A stretch of DNA of 64,000 nucleotides, from contig NZ_CAJPVI010000006.1 in NCBI RefSeq assembly GCF_905397435.1, forward strand, positions 124,001-188,000. Direction: 5' to 3'. Position 1 is the stretch's first letter, and each line of letters starts with the position of its first letter. The notes below the pieces were generated by a model, which was not told the DNA's origin, did no database searches, and saw nothing but the letters and a program-made list of their open reading frames with translations. Positions 8,898-17,014 of the stretch are shown here, piece by piece. Source of the stretch: Cupriavidus numazuensis. GTDB lineage: Bacteria; Pseudomonadota; Gammaproteobacteria; Burkholderiales; Burkholderiaceae. A program made the position numbers and the translations under genes.

Positions 8898-9101
8898 ATG
8901 AAGACCATTCTTGTTTTGCTTGCCACGTCCGTTGCATTGCTGAGCGGCTGCGTTGTGGCACCTGATCACGACGGATACCGGGACGGGTATTACCACGGAG
9001 ACGGCCGGGTGGACCACGACCGCGGTCATTGGGACCATGACCGGGGCGATCATCGCGACTACGGAGACAGAGATCATTGGCAAGGAGGGCCGCGATACTA
9101 A
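8898..9101 (+). CDS. Small His/Asp-rich lipoprotein
   Basis: A 67-aa protein with a lipoprotein signal peptide (MKTILVLLATSVALLSGC, lipobox LLSG-C18) and a mature part made almost only of His, Asp, Arg, Gly and Tyr with repeated HD, DRG and DHD units. An AGGAG sequence precedes the ATG. No fold is recognised. The composition suggests a disordered, possibly metal-binding or highly charged envelope protein, but that is inference. Confidence 0.7.
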   Translation: MKTILVLLATSVALLSGCVVAPDHDGYRDGYYHGDGRVDHDRGHWDHDRGDHRDYGDRDHWQGGPRY

Positions 9102-9129
9102 GGTGGCGTGTTCCTTGGAGGCAAAGAAA

Positions 9130-9159
9130 AACGGCCTGGACATTGCTGTCCAGGCCGTT
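9130..9159 (-). terminator. Terminator of tRNA-Pro
   Basis: A perfect 12-bp stem AACGGCCTGGAC/GTCCAGGCCGTT with loop ATTGCT is followed on the minus strand by TTTTCTTT, immediately after the tRNA 3' end. It may also stop the lipoprotein transcript. Confidence 0.8.
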
Positions 9160-9177
9160 GTTCCATCAAGCCAAAAC

Positions 9178-9254
9178 TGGTCGGAGCGATAGGATTCGAA
9201 CCTACGACCCTCTGATCCCAAATCAGATGCGCTACCAGGCTGCGCTACGCTCCG
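9178..9254 (-). tRNA. tRNA-Pro (anticodon TGG)
   Basis: A 77-nt cloverleaf including encoded CCA. The acceptor stem is CGGAGCG/CGCTCCG, the anticodon loop TTTGGGA and the T-loop GTTCGAATC. Confidence 0.95.
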
Positions 9255-9643
9255 AAGCCGGCGATTGTAGCTGGCTTCTCACCCAACGGTCAATCCATAC
9301 GTAAAGGTGCCGCCTGCGGCGCCCCGATGCCTGCTGGCACGAGCGCCGGCCTTGGGACGTGCCAACTTCGGCTTGACTTGCCTTCGCGCCCGGCGATAAT
9401 CGCCAGACCGCCGGAATCCGTTGCCGTTGCTGTGTTCGACGGCCGGGCCATTGCTGGACGGACTGATCTGACCATCATCAAAAAGGCGCCTCGTTTTAGA
9501 AGGGCGCATCCGGACGCGTCAGCACCCTTGCGTAGAACGTCCGGACCCGGTGTGGCGGCAAATTGAAAACAACGGTCCCAAAGCAGGACCGACAAAAAAG
9601 GGGCGGTGGCGTCGTGCGGGGCGCTGCTTGTCGCTGGACGGGA
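9255..9643. other. Gene-free region between tRNA-Pro and the GGDEF gene
   Basis: About 390 nt with no supported gene. The only signal is a promoter-like pair on the + strand (9373-9400), which would give the GGDEF gene a leader of about 240 nt. I see no c-di-GMP riboswitch motif in it. Confidence 0.5.
9373..9400 (+). promoter_or_regulatory. Promoter-like sequence upstream of the GGDEF gene
   Basis: TTGACT (9373-9378) and GATAAT (9395-9400) are separated by 16 nt, a good match to sigma-70 spacing and sequence. Confidence 0.5.
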
Positions 9644-10885
9644 ATGAAGATGTTTCAGTCGCACTTGATTGTGCTCATTGCAGGCTTGTTTGCCCTGCAG
9701 ATGGCGGTAGTTTGCGCCGTGCTGCGCCGCACGCCGGGAATGGCGATGAGCGGCCTGACTTCCTGGGCGATCGGCGATCTGTTGGCCGCCCTGGCGGCAG
9801 CGATGCCGGTCGCGGCGGGGTTCGCCGGGTACTGGCTGGCGGCAGATGCCGTCGATATGGGCCTGTTCTTGGCAGTTTCCCTCATGGCCGTGGGCACTCG
9901 GCATTTCGCCGGAAAGCCCGGGCGTGCCTCCGTGCTGCTCGCCGTGAATGTGCTGCTGGTTGCGGCGATCGCCGGCGGCACATGGTTGACGCATGTGGAC
10001 TGGCTGGAGACGTTGCGTCCATGGGTGCCGTTAGTGCTGAAGTTTGGGCAGGTGCTGCTGCTGCTCGACCTCGCGCGCAGCGTTGCGCCGTTGTTTGCCC
10101 AAAAGCGCGGAACAGGCAGGTTGGCTGCGCTGTCGCTGGTGGTGATTGCCGCAGCTTGCGCCGGGTTGAACGCGTGGAGTCTCGCCGGTTCGATCGGCGA
10201 GTCCGGCGTTGCCGGCCCGTTGCTGCGCGACGGATCCCTTGTCGTACTGAATGTGTTTGCCGTGGTGGGGTTGTCGGTGAGCTTTGCATTGATGGCTCAT
10301 GACCGTCTGCGCCGGATGCTGGAGCACAAGGCCAGTCACGATGATCTCACCGGCCTGCTGGCGCGCACCGCATTCTGGCAGGCGCTCGAGGCAGCCAGCA
10401 CGCACGCGGACCGGCACGGCAAGCCATTGACGGTTGCCTTTGTCGACCTGGATCACTTCAAGGCCATCAACGATGTGTACGGACATCTGGCGGGCGATAG
10501 TGTGCTGAGGCATTTCGCCGGCTTGCTGCGCAAGACGGCGGGGGCAGAGGACATCATCGGCCGGCTCGGCGGCGAGGAGTTCGCCGTGGTCATGCCGGAC
10601 ACCACGCTCGAGCGCGGCCGTGCGGTCAGCATGCATCTCAGCACGACCGTGAGGAACACCCCGTGCCCGTCCGAGCCGGACGCCATTGCCTATACCGCCA
10701 GCATCGGCATGGCACAGCGCGAGCCGGGGGAGGGTGTAGACAGCCTGATGCGCCGCGCCGACCAGGCGCTCTACGATGCCAAGCAGCGGGGGCGCAACTG
10801 CGTATCGCTGCATCGCGCGACCAAGCCGTCGCATGGCGCAGCCCTTGACGACTCCGCGCACTGGCAACAGCAGGCGGCATCCTGA
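9644..10885 (+). CDS. Membrane-anchored GGDEF diguanylate cyclase
   Basis: A 413-aa protein predicted to make cyclic di-GMP from GTP. Six or more hydrophobic segments occupy about residues 5-215 (an integral-membrane sensor without a recognised ligand domain). A GGDEF domain follows, with VDLDHFKAINDVYGH and an active-site GGEEF. The usual inhibitory I-site (RxxD five residues before GGEEF) is absent, the position reading GAED, so product feedback at that site is not expected. Start chosen at ATG 9644; ATG 9650 is nearly equal. Confidence 0.88.
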   Translation: MKMFQSHLIVLIAGLFALQMAVVCAVLRRTPGMAMSGLTSWAIGDLLAALAAAMPVAAGFAGYWLAADAVDMGLFLAVSLMAVGTRHFAGKPGRASVLLAVNVLLVAAIAGGTWLTHVDWLETLRPWVPLVLKFGQVLLLLDLARSVAPLFAQKRGTGRLAALSLVVIAAACAGLNAWSLAGSIGESGVAGPLLRDGSLVVLNVFAVVGLSVSFALMAHDRLRRMLEHKASHDDLTGLLARTAFWQALEAASTHADRHGKPLTVAFVDLDHFKAINDVYGHLAGDSVLRHFAGLLRKTAGAEDIIGRLGGEEFAVVMPDTTLERGRAVSMHLSTTVRNTPCPSEPDAIAYTASIGMAQREPGEGVDSLMRRADQALYDAKQRGRNCVSLHRATKPSHGAALDDSAHWQQQAAS

Positions 10886-10926
10886 TCCGCCGTGCGGCAT
10901 CGCACTGCGGTAGAATGCTGCCCTCC

Positions 10927-11003
10927 GCGTCCTTAGCTCAGTTGGATAGAGCACTCGCCTTCTAAGCGAGCGGTCAGAGGTTCGAGTCCTCTAGGACGCG
11001 CCA
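10927..11003 (+). tRNA. tRNA-Arg (anticodon TCT)
   Basis: A 77-nt cloverleaf with acceptor GCGTCCT/AGGACGC, anticodon loop CTTCTAA, and discriminator G plus encoded CCA. The region directly downstream holds decayed genes on the other strand. Confidence 0.95.
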
Positions 11004-11079
11004 GTCCTGGCGCGGGTTTGCGGGCGATCGGCCCGTACGGGACGCACCCCGGCTGCGGCCCCAGTGACAGCCCTGAGGG

Positions 11080-11230
11080 GAAGCCGCCCTTGCGATGGTT
11101 TCCTTGCTCCCGTCCGGTTCGATCCGGGTGAGCCTGCCGGCGGCGATCTCGACGACGATCACCGACCCGTCCTGCATCCAGACGTACCTTCGGGAAACCG
11201 AAGGCCTCCGGCGACAATTTCGTAGTTCAT
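11080..11230 (-). pseudogene. Relic of an SMP-30/gluconolactonase gene
   Basis: On the minus strand an ATG at 11230, preceded by CGGAG, starts MNYEIVAGGLRFPEG, a typical beginning of SMP-30/gluconolactonase/LRE-like lactonases. The frame is then lost at about 11183-11188 and resumes in another frame as VWMQDGSVIVVEIAAGRLT followed by RIEPDGSKETIA, the expected next strands of the propeller. Beyond about 11095 the similarity fades and the tRNA-Arg follows. Only about 45 of roughly 290 residues remain. Confidence 0.7.
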
Positions 11231-11276
11231 GCGGTGTTCTCCGTCTGGAGGTGGGCGTGAGACGGGACCGCACCGG

Positions 11277-11414
11277 TCAGTCGTCGCAGAGTTCGCGGCG
11301 CAGGATCTCGGCGAGGGCGTCGCTCAGTCCATCGAGTTCCGTGTAGGTCAGCGCGGCGTCGAAGTAGTGAATCGCCACGGCGTCAGGCGTGCGCAGGACC
11401 GCCGCGCGGAACAT
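11277..11414 (-). pseudogene. Relic of an acyl-CoA ligase gene with internal deletion
   Basis: About 45 residues remain. The N-terminal part FRAAVLRTPDAVAIHYFD and AALTYTELDGLSDALA is the standard beginning of AMP-binding acyl-CoA ligases. It joins directly to ILRRELCDD and a stop, which resembles the usual C-terminal end of the same family (GKILRRELRD). The simplest reading is an in-frame deletion of nearly the whole gene. It lies upstream of the SMP-30 relic in the same direction, so both may be remnants of one operon. Confidence 0.65.
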
Positions 11415-11594
11415 GTCCAGTTGGAGATCAGCCACTATCAGTGCAATGCATGATGGCCTGTCGGCCCACGCATGACCTGAATCGCTCACCCAGTACGGGA
11501 TTCCCAGGAACTTGCTACATTGCTGACTGCCGGCAAAAACAGCTCCACGCTGCAGCCCCGCTCACCGCAAACCGACAGACCAGGGAGACATCGA

Positions 11595-12731
11595 ATGCAC
11601 AGTGCACTTCAACTTCGTTCGCGAATCAAGGGCAGCGGTGAACTCGAGCTGTCGCTAGACAGCATCGACACGCCGCACCCTGGCCCGGATGAAGTGCTCA
11701 TCCGCATTGAAGCGTCTCCGCTCAACCCGTCGGATCTCGGCCTGCTGTTCGGTGCTGCGGACATGAGCACGGCCAAGGCCAGCGGCACGGCCGAACGCCC
11801 CATCGTCACCGCACGCGTTCCGGAAGGCGCGATGCGCAGCATGGCGGGCCGCCTGGATGCGTCCATGCCGGTTGGCAACGAGGGCGCGGGAGTGGTCGTC
11901 GAGGCGGGCTCGTCCACAGCGGCGCAAGCACTGATGGGCAAGACTGTGGCTGCCATCGGCGGCGCGATGTACTCGCAGTACCGCTGCATTTCCGCGGACC
12001 AGTGCCTGGTTCTTCCCGAGGGCGCCACACCTGCCGACGGCGCGTCGTCATTCGTCAATCCGCTCACGGCACTGGGCATGGTCGAGACCATGCGGCTCGA
12101 AGGACATAGCGCCCTAGTGCACACCGCCGCGGCCTCCAATCTTGGCCAGATGCTCAATCAGATCTGTCTCAAGGATGGCATCAAGTTGGTGAACATCGTG
12201 CGCAAGCAAGAGCAGGCGGACCTGCTCAAGGCACAAGGTGCGGTCCACGTCTGCAACGCCGCGTCGCCCACGTTCATGCAGGACCTCACCGAGGCACTCA
12301 TCGCCACTGGTGCAACGATCGCGTTCGACGCCACGGGCGGCGGCAAGCTCGGCGGCCAGATCCTCACCTGCATGGAAGCGGCCTTGAATAAATCGGCCCG
12401 CGAATACAGCCGCTATGGCTCGACCACCCACAAGCAGGTCTACCTCTACGGCGGCCTGGACACAAGCCCGACCGAGTTTAGCCGCAACTTCGGCATGGCG
12501 TGGGGCATGGGCGGCTGGCTGCTGTTCCCGTTCCTGCAGAAGATCGGGCGCGAGCGCGCCAACGCGCTGAAGCAACGTGTGGTCGCAGAGCTGAAGACCA
12601 CCTTTGCCAGCCACTACTCAAAAGAGATCTCGCTGGCCGAGGTACTGGATCTGGACATGATCGCCCTCTACAACAAGCGAGCGACGGGGGAGAAGTACCT
12701 GATCAATCCGAACAAGGGCTCGGCTGGATAA
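11595..12731 (+). CDS. Zinc-independent MDR-type oxidoreductase (quinone reductase-like)
   Basis: A 378-aa medium-chain dehydrogenase/reductase. GroES-like N-terminal domain features are GPDEVLIRIEASPLNPSDLG and VGNEGAGVVVEAG; the nucleotide-binding domain contains TAAASNLGQMLNQICLKDG. Catalytic zinc ligands are not evident, as in quinone oxidoreductase-like members. The start at 11595 is supported by AGGGAGA 7 nt upstream; the frame is open 75 nt further. The substrate cannot be deduced. It appears monocistronic with a hairpin after the stop. Confidence 0.82.
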   Translation: MHSALQLRSRIKGSGELELSLDSIDTPHPGPDEVLIRIEASPLNPSDLGLLFGAADMSTAKASGTAERPIVTARVPEGAMRSMAGRLDASMPVGNEGAGVVVEAGSSTAAQALMGKTVAAIGGAMYSQYRCISADQCLVLPEGATPADGASSFVNPLTALGMVETMRLEGHSALVHTAAASNLGQMLNQICLKDGIKLVNIVRKQEQADLLKAQGAVHVCNAASPTFMQDLTEALIATGATIAFDATGGGKLGGQILTCMEAALNKSAREYSRYGSTTHKQVYLYGGLDTSPTEFSRNFGMAWGMGGWLLFPFLQKIGRERANALKQRVVAELKTTFASHYSKEISLAEVLDLDMIALYNKRATGEKYLINPNKGSAG

Positions 12732-13045
12732 ATCGCCCGTGGGCGCCTTTGGCGCCCAGATGCCACGGCCGTCTCTGGTCGACCCGTCTCTGTCGTTCTC
12801 CTTCGCTATATCGCATGGCTGCAATGATCTTGCGAAGGGCCTTTCGATCTGCTCGACAGGAAAGAGGGTTGCAGACAGAAGCAGTCGCCGACGTCGCAAG
12901 TCGACCAACTATTGCTCGGTGCCGCTTGTTCGAGGCCCCATGGCGATGATGACGTCGCATCGGTAAGCCGAGCGCTCGGCGGCTGCCTGGGAACCTCAGC
13001 ACTCCATGCCAGCTCAGGGATCAGGAATGCGGGAATAGCATTCCC
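12732..13045. other. Intergenic region with a terminator-like hairpin
   Basis: A stem GGGCGCC/GGCGCCC with loop TTT lies at 12741-12757 just after the oxidoreductase stop but lacks a T-run. The remaining 290 nt show no supported gene. Confidence 0.5.
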
Positions 13046-13267
13046 TCAGTTCTTGTGACGATAGTTGATGCGGCCCTTTGTCAGGTCATATGGCGACATC
13101 TCAAGCGTGACGCGATCGCCTGCGAGAATCCGTATGCGATTCTTCTTGAGCCGGCCAGACGAGTAGGCCCAGACCTCGAAGCCATTCTCCAGGGTGACGC
13201 GAAAGCGGCTATCCGGGAGGACTTCCGAAACCCTGCCGCCGAACTCCACTAGTTCTTCTTTTGCCAT
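13046..13267 (-). CDS. infA: Translation initiation factor IF-1 (copy 2)
   Basis: A 73-aa IF-1 paralogue starting [19 protein letters not shown] and ending GRINYRHKN. It uses ATG with a strong AAAGGAG 6 nt upstream. About three quarters of residues match copy 1 at 7308-7529, with the C-terminal half nearly identical. It lies 18 nt after a small gene on the same strand, suggesting co-transcription. Two non-identical infA genes within 6 kb, neither in a ribosomal protein operon, is notable. Confidence 0.93.
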   Translation of the reverse strand: MAKEELVEFGGRVSEVLPDSRFRVTLENGFEVWAYSSGRLKKNRIRILAGDRVTLEMSPYDLTKGRINYRHKN

Positions 13268-13285
13268 GGGATGCTCCTTTGGGCG

Positions 13286-13561
13286 TTAGCGAGTGCCACG
13301 CGACAACGTGGATACGAGTGTCGTGTGCCGGTAAGGGGATGGTTGGGACCGTATGCGCGCGACAGCGCTTTCCCCTGCCCGGCGGGCGGCATGCCGGGCT
13401 TTGGCTTCGGTGTGGTGCGTGGCATGACGCATCGAGACGTTGGCGACGACGCATTCAGCGCCGTCTTTGTACTCGGAGATCATGTAGTTCGCGAACCATA
13501 CGCCGGGCTCTTGTTGGATGGGGTACACCGAAACGGTGAACGGGGTCGTGCTTTGATTCAA
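13286..13561 (-). CDS. Small hypothetical protein upstream of infA copy 2
   Basis: A hydrophilic protein of about 91 aa with a compact central segment (FTVSVYPIQQEPGVWFANYM, then a SEYKDGAECVVANVSMRHAT stretch) and a basic helical part (ARHAARRAGESAVARI). It looks like a genuine small domain but I do not recognise it. I prefer a TTG start at 13561, which has AGGA 6 nt upstream; an ATG at 13654 gives a longer form with a poor leader. It is probably co-transcribed with infA copy 2. Confidence 0.5.
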   Translation of the reverse strand: MNQSTTPFTVSVYPIQQEPGVWFANYMISEYKDGAECVVANVSMRHATHHTEAKARHAARRAGESAVARIRSQPSPYRHTTLVSTLSRGTR

Positions 13562-13654
13562 ACTGTTTCCTGCTCGGTAGGCGCGCGGTTGGGGGTGCGC
13601 GTCTGGTCCTTCCTTGTGGAAGCGGCGCGCGTGGTCCCGGCAATCGGTGGCCAT

Positions 13655-14020
13655 TGAAAATGTCAGTGTCGCGTCCCGCGCGCTAGCGCAGACGGAGAAA
13701 CTGGTATGGGATTGACCGTTCTTGCATCAGCCAGCGCGCCTGGTACATGTGCGGTGGCTGCGGAGCGGACGTGCCGCGGGTCGGAAATGGTTGCGGCCGG
13801 TTGTTGCCGCGAAAGGTTCGGGTGTACACCCGTGCTGCCGCCAGTACTCTTTTAATGATGATCTTTGGCGGACGGCGCAAATCGACGATCTGTCGACAGG
13901 GGCGAATGGTACCACGCCTGGGAATTTCTTGCCTGAGGATGTCCTGCGCGGGCAAGCACCACGGATCCAGGATAGCTCCATGGAGCGCAGGATCCATCAA
14001 GTCGGACCGCCGTTACCGGA
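13655..14020. other. Gene-free region
   Basis: 366 nt between the small gene and the protease gene. Open frames here lack ribosome-binding sites and recognisable sequence. It may contain the leader of the upstream infA unit. No repeat or hairpin stands out. Confidence 0.4.
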
Positions 14021-14752
14021 TCATGCTTCGGTCAGAGGCAGCAGGATGTCGGCATACCAGGCGGTGTTCAAGCCCAGGGCTTCATCTAGTACAAAGTCCC
14101 GGGGGCCCACGTCGAGTCGCGCCGAGTGTGTGCCAAGCAGCATCCATGGCAGCGCGCGCGTGGATGCGTCGGTTCTGGGCATGCGCATGACCACCGGTGC
14201 TCCACTCGTGCCGCGATGCGTCCTCGCATCGGTCAGGAAGTAGCCATGCCCTTGAAAGCGCATGCCGAACGAGGATGAGATGATTGCCTGGCGCACGACG
14301 GGCAAATGATGAAGCGTGTCATGGAATCCCAGCGGGAAGCCGGCGATCAGCACAGGCGTGCCTGCTTCGATGCGGTCGCGTGGCCGGTAAAGGTGGGTGG
14401 GCGTAAAGGCACGATAGACCATGCTCGGCGGCAGCGCGGCGCGGTCGAGTTCGATCACGGCCACGTCGATGCCGCCGCCGCCATCGAGTCCGTCACGCCA
14501 GACACTCTTGCTGTCGCGATACAGCGGAATCGAGAAGCCGGTGGACGCTCCCATGTTGTCCGGATCGACATGCAGTTCTATCTCGATCCGGTCGGGAAAG
14601 TGCTTGGTCGGCTCATCGATCAGCACATGCCGGCTCGTGACAACGAACAGTCGCTGCGCTCGTTCGAAGAAAAAGCCAGTGGCGTTGGTCTTGGCTTGTT
14701 GGCCCTCGAATGTGGCAACACGCGTGACGGCCAGCAGGATTGGTTCGATCAT
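14021..14752 (-). CDS. Trypsin-like serine protease, cytoplasmic
   Basis: A 243-aa protein with a trypsin-like fold. The catalytic triad is visible as His in VVTSRHVL (near residue 42), Asp in GGGIDVAVIELD (near 97) and Ser in HRGTSGAPVVM (near 191), where GTSGAP replaces the common GNSGGP. There is no signal peptide, which is unusual for this fold, and no PDZ domain as in DegP. Function unknown; it might act in stress or defence. Neighbours give little help. Confidence 0.75.
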   Translation of the reverse strand: MIEPILLAVTRVATFEGQQAKTNATGFFFERAQRLFVVTSRHVLIDEPTKHFPDRIEIELHVDPDNMGASTGFSIPLYRDSKSVWRDGLDGGGGIDVAVIELDRAALPPSMVYRAFTPTHLYRPRDRIEAGTPVLIAGFPLGFHDTLHHLPVVRQAIISSSFGMRFQGHGYFLTDARTHRGTSGAPVVMRMPRTDASTRALPWMLLGTHSARLDVGPRDFVLDEALGLNTAWYADILLPLTEA

Positions 14753-14957
14753 GATTCGCCGGTATCTCCTGCTCGCTCGACCGCATGGTCGAAATGCGCC
14801 GCGATTACACGCCTGCCAATTCGGTCGCTGTCACTGCTTGAAAAGATCGTGCCGGGGTTGGCATCCATCGACTACAGGCGCTGATGGGAATGTGGGCGGT
14901 GCAAGAGACCGGTTATCTCCCCGAGTCTGCGCAAGTTACCCGCATCGGTCTCGGGTA

Positions 14958-15194
14958 TCAGCCACCATCGCTTGTTTCGTCGCTGGGCACCAGCGCCCAG
15001 CCTTGCGGACCGCTGTCCTTTGCTTCGCGGTAGCGCCAGATTGCGCCGCAGTCCGAGCAACGGAATGTGCTGATAGTGACCGTGACGGATCGAGGAATCT
15101 TGCTCCGCCGCGTATCGATGATGCGCAACGAGAGATGTCCAGGGGCACCGGAGGCGTCACGCAACACTGCAAGACAAGTTGCGCAGAGCAACAT
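14958..15194 (-). CDS. Small zinc-ribbon protein
   Basis: A 78-aa protein with two CxxC knuckles, Cys4-Cys7 at the N-terminus and Cys46-Cys49 (FRCSDCGAIWRY), typical of a zinc ribbon. AGAGG lies 5 nt before the ATG. The middle part (GHLSLRIIDTRRSKIPRSVT) looks beta-stranded. Its target is unknown. Confidence 0.6.
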   Translation of the reverse strand: MLLCATCLAVLRDASGAPGHLSLRIIDTRRSKIPRSVTVTISTFRCSDCGAIWRYREAKDSGPQGWALVPSDETSDGG

Positions 15195-15500
15195 ACCGAC
15201 CTCTTGTGCTGAAGGAATCCGACTGTAGCATGCATCGCTGAAGAGTCAGGAACTCTTTCACCGGAAGTCTTCATCACGTTGGCGTCTGGCGAGCCTGGCG
15301 ACGGAGTATCGGTTGCAGTGAGATCTTCGTTGACCGCGATGCGGCATGCCTGTATAAGAATCGGTGCAGGATCTTCAAGCGTAACCTCGAAGTGTTAGGT
15401 ACACGCCCCGGCGGCGCCACTTTCTCTCCATGTTTCCTCCTTGATCGTCATGCCTCGCTTGCTCTTTCGGCTGGGCGAGAATCTTTTATGGAGTCCTCAC
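15195..15500. other. Upstream region and leader of the cold-shock gene
   Basis: 306 nt without a gene. It holds the csp promoter at 15330-15358 and, downstream of it, a leader of about 136 nt. A long leader is typical of cold-inducible csp mRNAs. No canonical cold box was recognised. Confidence 0.6.
15330..15358 (+). promoter_or_regulatory. Sigma-70 promoter of the cold-shock gene
   Basis: TTGACC (15330-15335) and TATAAG (15353-15358) with the optimal 17-nt spacer, placing the transcript start about 136 nt before the start codon. Confidence 0.65.
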
Positions 15501-15704
15501 ATGGAAACCGGTACGGTAAAGTGGTTTAACGATTCAAAGGGTTTTGGCTTTATTACACCTGATGCAGGTGGAAACGACCTGTTCGCGCATTTCTCTGAAA
15601 TTCAGGGAAACGGCTTTAAGTCACTTCAGGAAGGACAGAAAGTGCGCTATGTGGCTGGTGTCGGCCAGAAGGGTCCGGCCGCTACCAAGATCGAGCCGAT
15701 CTGA
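15501..15704 (+). CDS. Cold-shock protein (CspA family)
   Basis: A 67-aa OB-fold RNA chaperone starting [18 protein letters not shown], with the RNP1 motif KGFGFI and RNP2-like LFAHFS. The frame is open to 15441, but the ATG at 15501 has GGAG 7 nt upstream and matches the family N-terminus. It has its own promoter, long leader and terminator. Confidence 0.95.
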   Translation: METGTVKWFNDSKGFGFITPDAGGNDLFAHFSEIQGNGFKSLQEGQKVRYVAGVGQKGPAATKIEPI

Positions 15705-15727
15705 AGCATCCGCCCAAGTTGTGCAAG

Positions 15728-15757
15728 AAGCCCCGTCGGGAAACCGCGGGGCTTTTT
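15728..15757 (+). terminator. Terminator of the cold-shock gene
   Basis: AAGCCCCG/CGGGGCTT stem followed by TTTTTC. Confidence 0.85.
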
Positions 15758-15851
15758 CATTGCTGGTTTCACCGTGAGGGGTGCGGAAGGAGTAGAGTCG
15801 GAAGCAGGTCTTGAAGCTGGAGACTCTCCCTAAACTTCTCGCGCTCCCGTC

Positions 15852-16235
15852 ATGCATAGTGCAACCTCGCCATCCAGTTTTCTCTGCACGCTGATCGCTG
15901 ATGGCAAGGGTCTCGCCTATCACGTGTCCGTCAGCGTCCGCGACAGCTCCCATGCCGCGGGCATCCAGTTCACCAGCTTTGTCGGCACGGGAAGACGTTC
16001 TTTTACTGTACGAGGCGTCGCTACCGATCTGCAGTCTGCAATCGACCAGCCCGCTGAAGTGCTGTGTCGAATCGCGATTGGCCAGGTTGTACGAGACCAT
16101 CTCTATGACAGGGCCACGGAAGGAGAGCACGTGCTGGATCCGGAGGCATTGCCATGGGAGGGCGAACTCAGACCCGTGGGGACCAGCAGTACTGCAAAGC
16201 CTCCACGGCGGCGCTGGGCCGGCTCGGGCGATTGA
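15852..16235 (+). CDS. Hypothetical protein
   Basis: A possible 127-aa protein with an alternating, beta-rich central part (AYHVSVSVRDSSHAAGIQF, then RRSFTVRGVATDLQSAI) and a proline/arginine-rich tail. No ribosome-binding site is evident. A longer frame on the opposite strand (15621-16340) covers the same DNA but its translation looks non-protein-like and overlaps the csp terminator. I favour this strand with limited confidence. Confidence 0.4.
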   Translation: MHSATSPSSFLCTLIADGKGLAYHVSVSVRDSSHAAGIQFTSFVGTGRRSFTVRGVATDLQSAIDQPAEVLCRIAIGQVVRDHLYDRATEGEHVLDPEALPWEGELRPVGTSSTAKPPRRRWAGSGD

Positions 16236-16463
16236 TCCAGGGGCAAGCAGGAAGCACCGTTTCCATGTGAACGTGCGCGTCGGTGTGCCGGCCCAGTGCA
16301 TCAAGTACGCGAGCAGACCGTGTTCAGATGCTTGCGGCACGGGCGTCGTGAGCGGGCAGGCTCGGTTCCCTCAACGTTGTTGATCAGCGCAAAGCACTGG
16401 GGAATGCGATCGTGCTGCCGGGCAAGGAGAGCGCGTGGAAGTGTAGCCTGCACGCTTGTACCG

Positions 16464-16814
16464 TCAGGTGCAATTGGCGCGGTATGTCTCCTGCAGGTCC
16501 TTCCGTGTCGTGCCCCGTTCGATCTTCGGGACGGGTCGGCCCTGTGCGTTTTGCGTTGACGTGCCCGACGACTCGTAGGTTCTCTTCTTCGACGTCGCGT
16601 TGAACTCTTCCTTCAGTGCCTCGCATTTGGCGCGCCTGGCTTCTTCCGGATCGGTGCTGCCGCCTGACGGTGGGCGATAGGGGTTGGAGCCCTCCTGCAC
16701 GGCATCCGATATGGCGTTAGCCGCGCCGGTGCCCGGGGCCGACTGCGCCTGGGAGGTGGTGGCCACGCCCAATGTCATCAGGGCGGTCAGCAACAGCGGC
16801 AAGTGCTTGCGCAT
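16464..16814 (-). CDS. Secreted hypothetical protein
   Basis: 116 aa with a clear Sec signal peptide (MRKHLPLLLTALMTLGVATT, cleavage after SQA) and GGAG 5 nt before the ATG. The mature part is polar, with a Pro/Gly/Ser linker, a Glu/Arg-rich helix (PEEARRAKCEALKEEFNAT) and two cysteines that could form a disulfide. No family is recognised. Confidence 0.65.
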   Translation of the reverse strand: MRKHLPLLLTALMTLGVATTSQAQSAPGTGAANAISDAVQEGSNPYRPPSGGSTDPEEARRAKCEALKEEFNATSKKRTYESSGTSTQNAQGRPVPKIERGTTRKDLQETYRANCT

Positions 16815-17014
16815 AGGCTCTCCGGAATGTGGCAGCGCCGCCGGCGAAACCGTCGGGCAAGACGAAGGGTAGCGAAGCCGGGCTCAGTCTGTCAAAGCGG
16901 CGTGCGTTGCCGCGGAATGCGGCCACCCCAAGAAAACAGCCTTGTACTTCACCAAGGATGATCTAGAACATACGAGGACGCGGCCGCGTGCGCCGCTGCG
17001 AATGGGAGCTCATC

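Noticed and set aside
9405..9643. c-di-GMP riboswitch in the leader of the GGDEF gene
   Set aside because: I looked for the conserved GEMM core sequences and did not find them.
15621..16340. 239-residue minus-strand frame over the cold-shock gene end
   Set aside because: It overlaps the csp terminator and part of csp and reads as low-quality sequence; the short + strand frame at 15852 is a better candidate.
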